A stretch of DNA of 49,267 bases from NCBI GenBank assembly GCA_016795545.1, contig JAEUGX010000006.1, positions 1 through 49,267 on the forward strand. Reading direction: 5' to 3'. A model generated the notes under the pieces. It ran no database searches, was not told the origin of the DNA, and saw nothing but the letters and a program-made list of their open reading frames with translations. This document shows positions 19,817 to 27,562 of this stretch, one piece after another. Made by a program: the position numbers and the translations under genes. Source of the DNA: Opitutaceae bacterium (GTDB lineage: Bacteria > Verrucomicrobiota > Verrucomicrobiia > Opitutales > Opitutaceae). The first letter of the stretch is position 1. The number at the start of each line of letters is the position of its first letter.

Positions 19817-20481
19817 AGACGGCCTTGATCGCCGGCGCGACCGGATTGGTGGGCGGGCTGCTGCTGCGGCAGCTCCTCGACGCGCCGGAGTACGGCCGGG
19901 TGGTGGCCGTGGGCCGGCGCGCCCCGGAGCTGACGCACCCCAAGCTCGTGCCGGTCGTGACCGACTTCACCGCGCTGGACCCGCTGGCGGCGGACCTGCG
20001 CGGCGACGACGCGTTCTGCTGCCTCGGCACGACGATCAGCGACGCCGGATCGCGCGAGGCGTTCCGGGCGGTCGACCACGCCGCGGTCCTGGCGTTCGCC
20101 TGGCTGGCGCGGCGCACCGGCGCGGACCGTTTCTTTGTCGTATCGGCGCTGGGCGCCGATCCCGGCGCGCGGGTGTTCTACAGCCGGGTCAAGGGCGAGA
20201 CGGAGCAGGCGCTGGCCGTGCTGGGCTTCGCCACGCTGGCCGTCTTCCGGCCCGGGTTGCTGCTCGGCCCGCGCGCCCGGCCGCGGCTGGGCGAACGCTG
20301 CGCCGCCGCCGCGCTGTGGCTGCTCGATCCGCTGCTGCTCGGCCGCCTGCGCAAATACCGGGCGATCCAGGCGCAGGTGGTGGCCCGCGCGATGATGCGC
20401 TGCTCGTTCGGCCGGCCCGGGCAGGGGTTGCTCGTCTACGAGTCCGACGAAATCCAGGACCTCGGCGGATTCGGCCCCTGA
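19813..20481 (+). CDS. NAD(P)-binding Rossmann protein (atypical SDR, HTATIP2/TIP30-like)
   Basis: This 222-residue protein starts with a nucleotide-binding motif (TALIAGATGLVGGLLLRQLL). It continues with VVAVGRRAPE, DDAFCCLGTTISDAGSREAFRAVD, FFVVSALGADPGARVFYSRVKGETEQAL and VFRPGLLLGPR. The YSRVKGETE segment supplies the SDR Tyr-x3-Lys pair. This pattern is that of the small atypical SDRs related to eukaryotic HTATIP2 and to bacterial YbjT-like proteins. The substrate is unknown. The ATG overlaps the aminotransferase stop (ATGA), so the pair is translationally coupled and may act in one pathway. Confidence 0.85.
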   Translation: MKTALIAGATGLVGGLLLRQLLDAPEYGRVVAVGRRAPELTHPKLVPVVTDFTALDPLAADLRGDDAFCCLGTTISDAGSREAFRAVDHAAVLAFAWLARRTGADRFFVVSALGADPGARVFYSRVKGETEQALAVLGFATLAVFRPGLLLGPRARPRLGERCAAAALWLLDPLLLGRLRKYRAIQAQVVARAMMRCSFGRPGQGLLVYESDEIQDLGGFGP

Positions 20482-20590
20482 AGGGCTCGGCGACGGGAAC
20501 GTCGAGCGCCGGCCTTCATCTCGCCTTCCTTTCCGCCTTCCGGGGCTTCCGGCCTGCGACCTGCGGCCTTTCCGCGCCTGGGCTCTGGCC

Positions 20591-21280
20591 TCAGTTTGCC
20601 TCCGGGGCCGGCTCCGGCACCTGGCGCATCGGGATGGTCTGCTTCTCCTCCCGGTCGCCGATTTTCAGCGTGAGGTTCGCGTCGACCTCGGTGTAGTCGC
20701 CGCCGAGGCGCGAGGTCATGGGCTCGAAGGCCGCGCTCTGGCCCGGCTCGAGCACGAGCGACTCGGGCAGCACGACGAAATTGCCCAGGACGGACGCGAA
20801 ATCGGTGGCTGCAACGGTGACCGGCGCGGAGCCGTGGTTGGTGAGCCGGAGGGTGATCATGACCGGCGGGCCGCCGGCTCCCGGTCCCATGGCGCCGCGC
20901 GGCGGGCGCGGACGCGGGCCGTCCTGGTCGCCTATTCCGGGTCCGCGGCCGCCCGCATAGCCGCCGCCGTCGGGTCCGCCCATGCCGCCGCCCATCTGCA
21001 AGCCACCTCCGCCGCGGCGTCGGCCACCCTCGTGCCCGCTGCGCCCCGGACGGTCCATACGCCCCTCCGCCGCCTGACCGAAGCCGGCGCCCAGCCGCAG
21101 CTCGGCCAGGAGCAGGCCCTCGAAAAAGGCCTGCTGTCCCGCCAGCGGCGGTTGCGACTTCCGCCGTTCCCGGGGCCGCTCACCCGGGCCATCGCTGGCG
21201 CAGCCGGTGAAATTCAGGAGCAGGAGGACGGCGAGGACCACACCACCGATCGGGACGGGACGGGACAGGAGCGAGCGCAT
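20591..21280 (-). CDS. putative lipoprotein with Gly-rich linker and CARDB-like C-terminal domain
   Basis: This 229-residue protein begins with a lipoprotein-type signal (VVLAVLLLLNFTGC, lipobox Cys at about 27). It continues through a short helical stretch and then a Gly/Arg/Met-rich low-complexity region at about residues 80-135 (QMGGGMGGPDGGGYAGG). The C-terminal 90 residues look like an Ig-like beta domain (MITLRLTNHGSAPVTVAATDFASVLGNF, then LEPGQSAAFEPMTSRL), of the kind found in CARDB or intracellular-proteinase-inhibitor folds. Function is unknown. It converges on the Rossmann-protein gene across 109 bases that hold only a short CGACG/CGTCG hairpin (20491-20504). Confidence 0.65.
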   Translation of the reverse strand: MRSLLSRPVPIGGVVLAVLLLLNFTGCASDGPGERPRERRKSQPPLAGQQAFFEGLLLAELRLGAGFGQAAEGRMDRPGRSGHEGGRRRGGGGLQMGGGMGGPDGGGYAGGRGPGIGDQDGPRPRPPRGAMGPGAGGPPVMITLRLTNHGSAPVTVAATDFASVLGNFVVLPESLVLEPGQSAAFEPMTSRLGGDYTEVDANLTLKIGDREEKQTIPMRQVPEPAPEAN

Positions 21281-21338
21281 CGGGGCCCTGAGACGCCTTG
21301 GCGGGACAAAGGTTGCAGGATTTTCCGCGGCGGCGCCC

Positions 21339-21956
21339 TTAGGTCCAGTTGTAGTTGAAACTGACGCTGATCCGCTCGGCGGTCGTCGGGTTCGCGGCGA
21401 CCTCGTGTCGCAGCCAGCTTTCGAACAGGATCACGTCGCCGGCGCGCGCCGGATAAGTCACGTAAATCTGGTTGGCCGGCCGCGCGGGGCTCTTCCGGGG
21501 AGGCGCCGCCATAAAACGGCTGAGGCGCGGATCCTCGAACTTGAGACCCGGACTGCCACGCGGGGTCGCCACGTAATAGGTCCCGCTGATGAACGACAGC
21601 GGGTGCAGGTGCAGCCCGTGGGCGGTGTGCTCCGGCATGATGTTTACCCACAGGTCGGTCAGATGGATGCGGCGGCCGCGCAAATCGAGGTCCAACTGTG
21701 CGGAGAACCGGCGGACATGGGCGTCCAGCCAGCCCTCCAGTTTGGCGAAGGTCGACGAGAATTGGTGCAGCCGGTTGAGCGAGGCGTAGGAGGTGTAGCC
21801 GCCTCGGTAATGCTTGGCCGACCAGCGCCGGCCCGCCGCATCGTACTCCCGCAGCTGGTTGCACTCGGCGGTCAGTTCCCGATTGAACGATTCCAAGCCT
21901 CTGCGCCGCAGGGGTTCATGATAGATGAAAGTGGAGAACCAGGCTCGAGAAGGCAT
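21339..21956 (-). CDS. TIGR02466-family putative 2OG-Fe(II) oxygenase
   Basis: This 205-residue protein matches the TIGR02466 family of predicted 2-oxoglutarate/Fe(II)-dependent oxygenases. Characteristic features are HGLHLHPLSFISGTYYV at about 113-129, containing candidate metal His residues, and then AGDVILFESWLRHEVAAN with the distal His. ERISVSFNYNW closes the beta-helix core. The frame continues far upstream, but family length and the motif YHEPL near the N-terminus support the ATG at 21956. The substrate is unknown; family members occur beside diverse genes and in phages. It is divergent from the DUF481 gene. Confidence 0.8.
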   Translation of the reverse strand: MPSRAWFSTFIYHEPLRRRGLESFNRELTAECNQLREYDAAGRRWSAKHYRGGYTSYASLNRLHQFSSTFAKLEGWLDAHVRRFSAQLDLDLRGRRIHLTDLWVNIMPEHTAHGLHLHPLSFISGTYYVATPRGSPGLKFEDPRLSRFMAAPPRKSPARPANQIYVTYPARAGDVILFESWLRHEVAANPTTAERISVSFNYNWT

Positions 21957-22002
21957 GGTTGAAGTTATCCGGCGCCCCGGCGCAGGTGCAACCTGGAAGC
22001 CT

Positions 22003-22043
22003 AAGGAGGGAACGGATTGAACAGACAGGGGTTTAATGATTGA
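22003..22043 (+). promoter_or_regulatory. strong Shine-Dalgarno followed by a possible 8-codon leader ORF
   Basis: AAGGAGG at 22003-22009 is a near-perfect Shine-Dalgarno sequence, a rare sight in this window. Seven bases later TTG (22017) opens an 8-codon frame that stops at 22041-22043. The DUF481 start at 22081 is too far away to use this site. It may be a leader peptide, a chance match or a relic; only the sequence match itself is certain. Confidence 0.3.
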
Positions 22044-22080
22044 TCTACCCACCCCTGCTTGTTTGAAACGCCGGCTTTTT

Positions 22081-23136
22081 ATGCAACATCCGCACCTGAA
22101 AAACCTCCTCCGCACCGCGCTCATGCTGGTGCTGTCCGCCGGAGCCGCCTTGGCCGACCGGGTCGAACTGACTGATGGCTCGGTCGTTATCGGCAAGGTC
22201 CTTTCCGCCGAGGGCGGGAAGTTCAAGGTCGAGACCGGTTTTGCCGGCACGATCGAGATCGCCCAGGACAAGATCAAAACATTCACGACCGACGAGGCGG
22301 TGAACGTTTCTCTGGCCGCCGGCAGCACCGTGCTCGGCACCGTCCAGGGTACCGATGCAGGCATCGCGGTGGTGGCGAACGATGGCCAGATGTCGGCCCA
22401 GACGGCCAAGGTCGCCGCGGTGTGGCGGGTGGGTGGCGAAAGCCCGGAAGCCCGCAAGCTGAGGGAGGAGGCCGAGAAGGCGAAGCGTCGCTGGAAGTAC
22501 GAGGCCTCGGTTGCGATCAACGGCCGCACGGGCGGTTCCGAGAAGTTCGGGGGCGCCGTCGGATTCAAGGCCACGCTGGAAAGCTCGCAGGACAAGCTGG
22601 TGTTCAATCTCGCGGCGGAGAAGGCCGAGGACAACGGCATCGAGACCGCCAACCGCCAGTTCGGCAGCGTCGACTATTCGGCATTCTTCTCCGAAAACAA
22701 CGTCTGGTATGTGCGGACATCGGTGGAAAAGGACTCCATCAAGGCCCTCGACCTCCGCTCCACCACGGCGTTCGGTATCGGCCGCAAGCTCATCAAGAAG
22801 GAGATGCAGGACCTCGAGCTCCGCGCGGGTGTGAGTTACCTCTACGAGACCTACGCCGACGGTTCGAAGTTCGACTCGCCCGGTCTCGATATCAGCCTGA
22901 TCCACGCCTACACGTTCAAGAACGGCAAGCTGAACAACGTCCTGACCTACACGCCGGCCTTCAAGGAATTCTCCAATTACCGCCTCCACCACGAGTCCTC
23001 CTACGAGATGCCGATCACGGCCTCGATGTGGAAGCTGAAGACGGGTGTCATCAACGACTACACCAGCGTGCCGCAGCCCGGCATCGACCGCCTCGACACG
23101 CTGTACTTCACCAGCCTGATCCTCAACTGGCAGTAA
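22081..23136 (+). CDS. DUF481 (YdiY-like) outer-membrane protein
   Basis: This 351-residue protein has a signal peptide (NLLRTALMLVLSAGAALADRV, cleavage after about residue 27). An N-terminal beta region repeats the pattern LTDGSVVIGKVLSAEGGKFKVET. From about residue 140 a DUF481-type beta-barrel follows: WKYEASVAINGRTGGSEKFGG, then alternating amphipathic strands ending in a C-terminal aromatic strand (YFTSLILNWQ). Such proteins (E. coli YdiY type) are predicted outer-membrane barrels of unknown substrate. I used the ATG at 22081; an in-frame ATG at 22036 would add 15 residues before the signal peptide. It is probably monocistronic. Confidence 0.85.
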   Translation: MQHPHLKNLLRTALMLVLSAGAALADRVELTDGSVVIGKVLSAEGGKFKVETGFAGTIEIAQDKIKTFTTDEAVNVSLAAGSTVLGTVQGTDAGIAVVANDGQMSAQTAKVAAVWRVGGESPEARKLREEAEKAKRRWKYEASVAINGRTGGSEKFGGAVGFKATLESSQDKLVFNLAAEKAEDNGIETANRQFGSVDYSAFFSENNVWYVRTSVEKDSIKALDLRSTTAFGIGRKLIKKEMQDLELRAGVSYLYETYADGSKFDSPGLDISLIHAYTFKNGKLNNVLTYTPAFKEFSNYRLHHESSYEMPITASMWKLKTGVINDYTSVPQPGIDRLDTLYFTSLILNWQ

Positions 23137-23211
23137 GGCGCGGGGTAGCCTGCCTCCCGGGCAGCCGGACCGGGCCGTCCGACTGCCTGGCGCGGAGTGG
23201 CCGTTCGCCGG

Positions 23212-24666
23212 CTATTTCGCGCTATTCCGCCGGCTGATGGCGCCGGAAAGCGCCACGGCCGGACCCCACCACCCGCGGCGGCGCAGCTGCTCGGCCCAGC
23301 GGACGGGGCGCAGCAGCGAAACGAGCGCGATGAGCACGAAGCCGACCGCGACGAAGCGCAGCACCAGCCAGGCGATCGCCTCCCAGGAACGTCCGCTCGC
23401 AAGCAGGATGGCGGCGACCACCCCCAGGGGCAGCCAGAATTGCCATCGGCCGAACTCCCGCAGGCGGCGCGACCAGCCCGGCCGGGGTGCGGTTCCCGCG
23501 GCTGCGGTCGCCGGGGCGCGGGCGGTTTCCTGGTCGATGATTTTTTGCAGCGCCGCCGGGGGGCGGCGCAGACGCCAGGCGGTCAGCGCGGCGCCGCCGG
23601 CCACCGCGGCGTGCAGCCCGGCCCAGGCGCCGACCAGCCAGGGCAGGCCGGGAGCGGCGATCTGCCACTTTTCGGCCAGCCACAGCACGACGGCGTCGTA
23701 GGCCCGGACCATTTCCTGTCCCATCATCAGGTACTGAAGGGCGAAGCCCTGCAACGCGGCCCAGGCGCCGACGAGCGCGCCACCGAGGCCGAGCGCGATG
23801 ACGTTCCAGCCGAGGGCCTGGACGGAGGCGCCGAAAAGCAGCCCCTGCATGATGATGGCGATCATCGGCCGCACGCGGTTGCCGGCGGGTGACAGCGCCT
23901 TCAGGCCGCCCGAGATGAATGGCACCCACACCACGCGGCCGGGCTGGCTGAGTCCGGTGCCGGCAAAAACCATCATGGCGGCCTGGAGCGACGAGAGGGC
24001 CAGCCCGCGGAGCGGCACCTTGGCGGCGTGGAGCGCGGAGCCGACCGTCATCTCGATGCCGCCGGCGGCGCCGCCGAACAGGCCGAGACGCGTCCATTCA
24101 CCGTAATCCTCGCACGCCTGCTGCAGCCGGTTCAGCGCGTCGGGAGCGTCGGCGGGTATGGCGGCGTCGAACCGACGTCCCAGGGCCCGCTCGACGTCGC
24201 GCACCAGGTCGGGGCGCACCGAGACGACCACGATGTGCGGCGCCGCGGCCGAGAGCGTGGGCCAGAGCGGCATCAGGCCGCGGCCCTGCAGCTCGAGCGG
24301 GCCGAACTCGTCGAGCAGCAGCAGCAGCGGCGCCGGCGGCAGCGTGCGCAGCCCGTCGGCCCACGTGCGCAGCTGGAGTTCGGTCTCGGGATCAAACGCA
24401 TAAGGCGGGCTGAGCGACTCGTCGCGCACCGCCCAGGGCAGTTCGCGCTCGCCGCCGATCAGGCGCAGCCGGTAGGTGCCGGCTCCCTTGGCGGGCTGAG
24501 GGCGCTCCCCGGCGAGGGCGAGCACGCCTTCCACGCGCTGGCCGCGGGCCAGCTGTCCGGTTGCGAGTTCGGCCAGCAGGCGCGTCTTGCGGGAGCCGGG
24601 CCCGCCGGTGACGGCGAGCATCAGGCCGGGCTCGGGCAGGGCGGCGGGAGGGCGGGGGGGCGGCAT
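23212..24666 (-). CDS. THEP1-like NTPase domain fused to a polytopic membrane domain
   Basis: This 484-residue protein has two parts. Residues 15 to about 185 resemble the nucleoside-triphosphatase THEP1 family: a P-loop-like MLAVTGGPGSRKTRLLAELA and a Walker B/DExG segment LLLLDEFGPLELQGRG. The P-loop is unusual, with Arg25-ish where GxxxxGK[ST] needs Gly before Lys. From about residue 195 the protein is hydrophobic with 6-8 membrane segments, including VPFISGGLKALSPAGNRVRPM and LFGASVQALGWNVIALGLGG. In layout this recalls an ECF-type substrate-binding membrane component, but I could not confirm homology. An energised transporter or a membrane-tethered NTPase are both possible. It lies 69 bases after chrA on the same strand. 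Confidence 0.6.
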   Translation of the reverse strand: MPPPRPPAALPEPGLMLAVTGGPGSRKTRLLAELATGQLARGQRVEGVLALAGERPQPAKGAGTYRLRLIGGERELPWAVRDESLSPPYAFDPETELQLRTWADGLRTLPPAPLLLLLDEFGPLELQGRGLMPLWPTLSAAAPHIVVVSVRPDLVRDVERALGRRFDAAIPADAPDALNRLQQACEDYGEWTRLGLFGGAAGGIEMTVGSALHAAKVPLRGLALSSLQAAMMVFAGTGLSQPGRVVWVPFISGGLKALSPAGNRVRPMIAIIMQGLLFGASVQALGWNVIALGLGGALVGAWAALQGFALQYLMMGQEMVRAYDAVVLWLAEKWQIAAPGLPWLVGAWAGLHAAVAGGAALTAWRLRRPPAALQKIIDQETARAPATAAAGTAPRPGWSRRLREFGRWQFWLPLGVVAAILLASGRSWEAIAWLVLRFVAVGFVLIALVSLLRPVRWAEQLRRRGWWGPAVALSGAISRRNSAK

Positions 24667-24735
24667 GACGGTGAGCCCAGCAAACGGCCTGCCGGCCTGC
24701 TGGCAAGAGCCGCGTGGCCGCGGACTCCCCCCGGA

Positions 24736-25926
24736 TTAGAGGAATGCCGCGCCGAGCAGCGCCGCGGCGGCGACCACCGCCCAGACGGGAACGCGGCCCG
24801 AAAACAGCGCGACGGCCGCCGTGACGGCGAGGCCGCCGGAGCGGGCGTCGGCCACGCCGGTGACGCAGACCGGCTGCCAGAAAGCGGCGAGCAGGACGCC
24901 GACGACGGCGGCGTTGGCGCCCTGCATGGCGGAGCGGAGCCGCGGCCGGCTTCGCACGGCCTGCCAGAAGGGAAGGACGCCGGCCACGAGCAGGAGGGCG
25001 GGAAGGAAGATGGCCGTCAGGGCCCAAAGCCCCCCGGTCCAGCCGCCGGGACCGTGGCTCATCACGGCGCCCAGGTAGGCGCTGAACGTGAAGAGCGGCC
25101 CCGGCACGGCCTGCACGGCGCCGTAGCCGGCCAGGAACTGGTCGTGCGTCAGCCAGCCGGGCGCGACCACCTCGCGCTCGAGCAAGGGCAGCACCACGTG
25201 GCCGCCGCCGAAAACCAGCGACCCGACCCGGTAGAAGCGATCGAACGTGTCGGCCCAGCCTGGCGGCGTCAGACGGGCCAGCGCCGGCAGCGCGAGCAGG
25301 AGGACAAGGAAGATCGCCAGGCATGCCGCGCCCTGCTTCCGCCCGCTCCCGGCGGGCGCGGCGCCCGGCGCGCGGCCGGCGCCCGGGGCGCCCGCGGGCA
25401 AGCACGCGCCGGCCAGGGCGCCGAGCGCGATCACGGCCATCTGGTTCCACGCGGACGGCAGCCATAGGACGAACGCCGCGACCGCGACCGCGAGGAGCCG
25501 ACGGGGCCAGTCCGGGCAAAGGCCCCGGCCCATGGCCCAGACGGCCTGCGCCACCACGGCCACGGCCGCCGTCTTCAGGCCGCGCAGCCAGCCGGCGGCG
25601 GAAAAATCGGCGAGGGCGGCCACTCCGTAGGCGAAGCCGATCATCAGGAGCGCGGACGGCAGGGTGAAGCCGAGCCACGCCGCGATCCCCCCCGCGAGCC
25701 CGCGCTGGAGGTAGCCGATGCCGAAGCCGGTCTGGCTGCTCGCGGGGCCGGGCAGGAACTGGCAGAGCGCGACGAGGTCCGCGTACTGCGCCTCGTCGAG
25801 CCAGCGCCGCTGCTCGACGTATTCGCGGCGGAAATACGCGAGGTGGGCCACCGGCCCCCCGAATGAGACGCAGCCGAGCCGCAGGGCGACCAGGAAGATC
25901 TCGACCACGGAAGGACGGGGCGGCAT
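24736..25926 (-). CDS. chrA: chromate efflux transporter ChrA (long, two-domain form)
   Basis: This 396-residue membrane protein of the CHR superfamily has both repeated halves. The N-terminal half carries LRLGCVSFGGPVAHLAYFRREYVEQRRWL and CQFLPGPASSQTGFGIGYLQRG. The C-terminal half carries the equivalent VGSLVFGGGHVVLPLLEREVVAPGWL and GYGAVQAVPGPLFTFSAYLGAV. The FGGP/FGGG and PGP motifs are typical. Long CHR proteins export chromate, probably by proton antiport, although many members are untested for it. I used the ATG at 25926 rather than one 14 codons upstream, because family proteins begin close to this methionine. The 187 bases upstream hold no gene. Confidence 0.93.
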   Translation of the reverse strand: MPPRPSVVEIFLVALRLGCVSFGGPVAHLAYFRREYVEQRRWLDEAQYADLVALCQFLPGPASSQTGFGIGYLQRGLAGGIAAWLGFTLPSALLMIGFAYGVAALADFSAAGWLRGLKTAAVAVVAQAVWAMGRGLCPDWPRRLLAVAVAAFVLWLPSAWNQMAVIALGALAGACLPAGAPGAGRAPGAAPAGSGRKQGAACLAIFLVLLLALPALARLTPPGWADTFDRFYRVGSLVFGGGHVVLPLLEREVVAPGWLTHDQFLAGYGAVQAVPGPLFTFSAYLGAVMSHGPGGWTGGLWALTAIFLPALLLVAGVLPFWQAVRSRPRLRSAMQGANAAVVGVLLAAFWQPVCVTGVADARSGGLAVTAAVALFSGRVPVWAVVAAAALLGAAFL

Positions 25927-26113
25927 CGGCTCCGAATCAAGCAGCCGTCCCTCGCCCGTGCACGCCAAACTTTGTTAATTCGGCGGCACCGGACCCCTGT
26001 GAACGGAGGTCTGAAAGGGGAAGGCCGGAAAGTCTGCGGGCGGGAGGTCGGAGCGGCCCGGCCAGCGTGCGGGCCGAGAATCTGACCGCGTTGCGCGACG
26101 CTCCATCCCGCTT

Positions 26114-26467
26114 TCAGCCCTGGCCGGCGGGCGCGGTCACCTCCACCGCGTGGAGCCACCACCGGCCATCGGCGCTGCGGCTCATGAGGCCTTTGATGGC
26201 ATCGCCCGCCTTGACCCGCTCCAGCACCGCGGGTTCGACCTGGAACATCATGGTCATGGCACGCATGACGCCGGGTATCTCCTCGTGTTTCACGAGGAGC
26301 GCCTGCTGGTCGGCCAGCACGCTCACGACGACGCCTTTCAGCGGGTGGGATTTGGCGGGCGCTTCGTCGGCCCGGGAGGCGAACGCGATGCCGGAGGAGG
26401 TCGGGAGGGGGCTGCCGGCCAGCGGGACGCACAGCAGGACGACGAGGGGGAGGAGGCGGGTGTTCAT
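26114..26467 (-). CDS. CusF-like periplasmic copper-binding protein
   Basis: This 117-residue protein has an N-terminal signal peptide (RLLPLVVLLCVPLAGS). A single small beta-barrel domain of the CusF/PF11604 type follows, with HPLKGVVVSVLADQQALLVKH and then EEIPGVMRAMTMMFQV. Candidate copper ligands are His61, Met68, Met71 and Met73/74. The tryptophan that stacks on Cu(I) in E. coli CusF is not at the equivalent place, a pattern also seen in the domain when it accompanies SCO1 proteins. It likely binds copper in the periplasm. No cusCBA or copA gene is in the window. It lies 60 bases after the WD40 gene on the same strand. Confidence 0.8.
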   Translation of the reverse strand: MNTRLLPLVVLLCVPLAGSPLPTSSGIAFASRADEAPAKSHPLKGVVVSVLADQQALLVKHEEIPGVMRAMTMMFQVEPAVLERVKAGDAIKGLMSRSADGRWWLHAVEVTAPAGQG

Positions 26468-26527
26468 CGGGAAAAGGGAGGCCGGTTCTCGGGCGGGACA
26501 GGGTGCGGCAGGGTCACGAGTGATCCG

Positions 26528-27562
26528 CTAGTTCGTGAGCTGGAACACGAAGAGCGCGCCCTTCTCGGTGCCGACGGCGAGGAGCGAGTCGTCGGCGCGC
26601 CAGGCGAATTTCGTGGCGGTGGACGGCATGCGCACCTCGGCGAGCAGCGGGTTCTTGCGCGTTGGCGACCAGAGGCAGAACTCGCCGTCGGCGGCCGCGC
26701 TGGCGAGCAGGCCGTGCCGGTGCTGGAAGGCGACGGCGCAGACGCGGGCCTGGTGCGGCAGGAGCAGCGGCTCGCGGCCCTCGGGGCCGGCGCCGGTGCA
26801 GTCCCACACGCAGACGTCCTTGCCGCCGCCGGTGGCGAGCCACTTCGAGTCGTGGCTGAACGAGAGCTCCTTCAGCTTGGTTTCGTAGCCGCTCATCTGC
26901 AGCTCGAGGTCTTCCGCGGGCGCCCAAAGGTGCACGGCGTTGTCCTGGCAGCCGGCCACCAGCCAGCGCCCGTCGGGCGACCAGGTGAGCGCGTGGATCG
27001 CGTTGCCGTAGGGAAACTCCTTGGCCGCGGCGAACGTACCGGCGTCCCAGACGGCCACGCCGCCGAAATACGCCGCGGCGACGTGCCGGGAGTGCGCGGC
27101 CAGCGCGGTGAGGGTCTTCGGGGCGTCGGCGAAGCGGTGAGCGACGGCGGCGTCGGCCCGCAGGGCGACGAGGCGTCGGCCCGCGGTGGCGAACAGGAGG
27201 GGTGCGCCGGCCGGGGTCGCGTCCGGCGCCGCCCACGCCAGGTGTTCGACCCAGGCGCCGCCGAGCGCGGCCTCGCCCGCCGGCGCGCCGGTGCCGTCCC
27301 GCCAGAAGCGGACCGCACCGTCCTGCCCGCCCGTGGCCAGGAGCGCACCGGCCTCGGGATCGGGCGCGGCGGGCTGCCAGGCGAGGGCGTTGGTGCCGCC
27401 GTCGTGACCCGGCAGGGCGTGCCGGACGGCGCCGGTGGCGGCCGCGAACAGCGTCACGCCGCCCGAGGCCGAGGCGGCCGCCAGCACGGAGCCGTCGGGC
27501 GACCAGGCGAGGTCGATGGCGTAGTCGTCGAGGCTCGCGGCCCAGTGCTTCGTCAGGTTCAT
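26528..27562 (-). CDS. WD40-repeat protein coupled to a COG0523 GTPase
   Basis: This 344-residue protein consists of about seven WD40 blades. Examples are IDLAWSPDGSVLAAASASGGVTLF, LLATGGQDGAVRFW, IHALTWSPDGRWLVAG, LKELSFSHDSKWLATGG and FAWRADDSLLAVGTEKGALFVF. There is no signal peptide or catalytic domain, so it is probably a cytoplasmic protein-interaction platform. Its ATG follows the stop of the CobW-type gene with no intervening base (TGAATG), which strongly suggests coupled translation and a stoichiometric partnership. A role as partner or client-binding subunit of the metallochaperone is an inference. Confidence 0.88.
   Translation of the reverse strand: MNLTKHWAASLDDYAIDLAWSPDGSVLAAASASGGVTLFAAATGAVRHALPGHDGGTNALAWQPAAPDPEAGALLATGGQDGAVRFWRDGTGAPAGEAALGGAWVEHLAWAAPDATPAGAPLLFATAGRRLVALRADAAVAHRFADAPKTLTALAAHSRHVAAAYFGGVAVWDAGTFAAAKEFPYGNAIHALTWSPDGRWLVAGCQDNAVHLWAPAEDLELQMSGYETKLKELSFSHDSKWLATGGGKDVCVWDCTGAGPEGREPLLLPHQARVCAVAFQHRHGLLASAAADGEFCLWSPTRKNPLLAEVRMPSTATKFAWRADDSLLAVGTEKGALFVFQLTN

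Noticed and set aside
20482..20590. Possible terminator between the convergent Rossmann-protein and lipoprotein genes
   Set aside because: Only a 5-bp stem (CGACG/CGTCG) without a clean T-tract is present.
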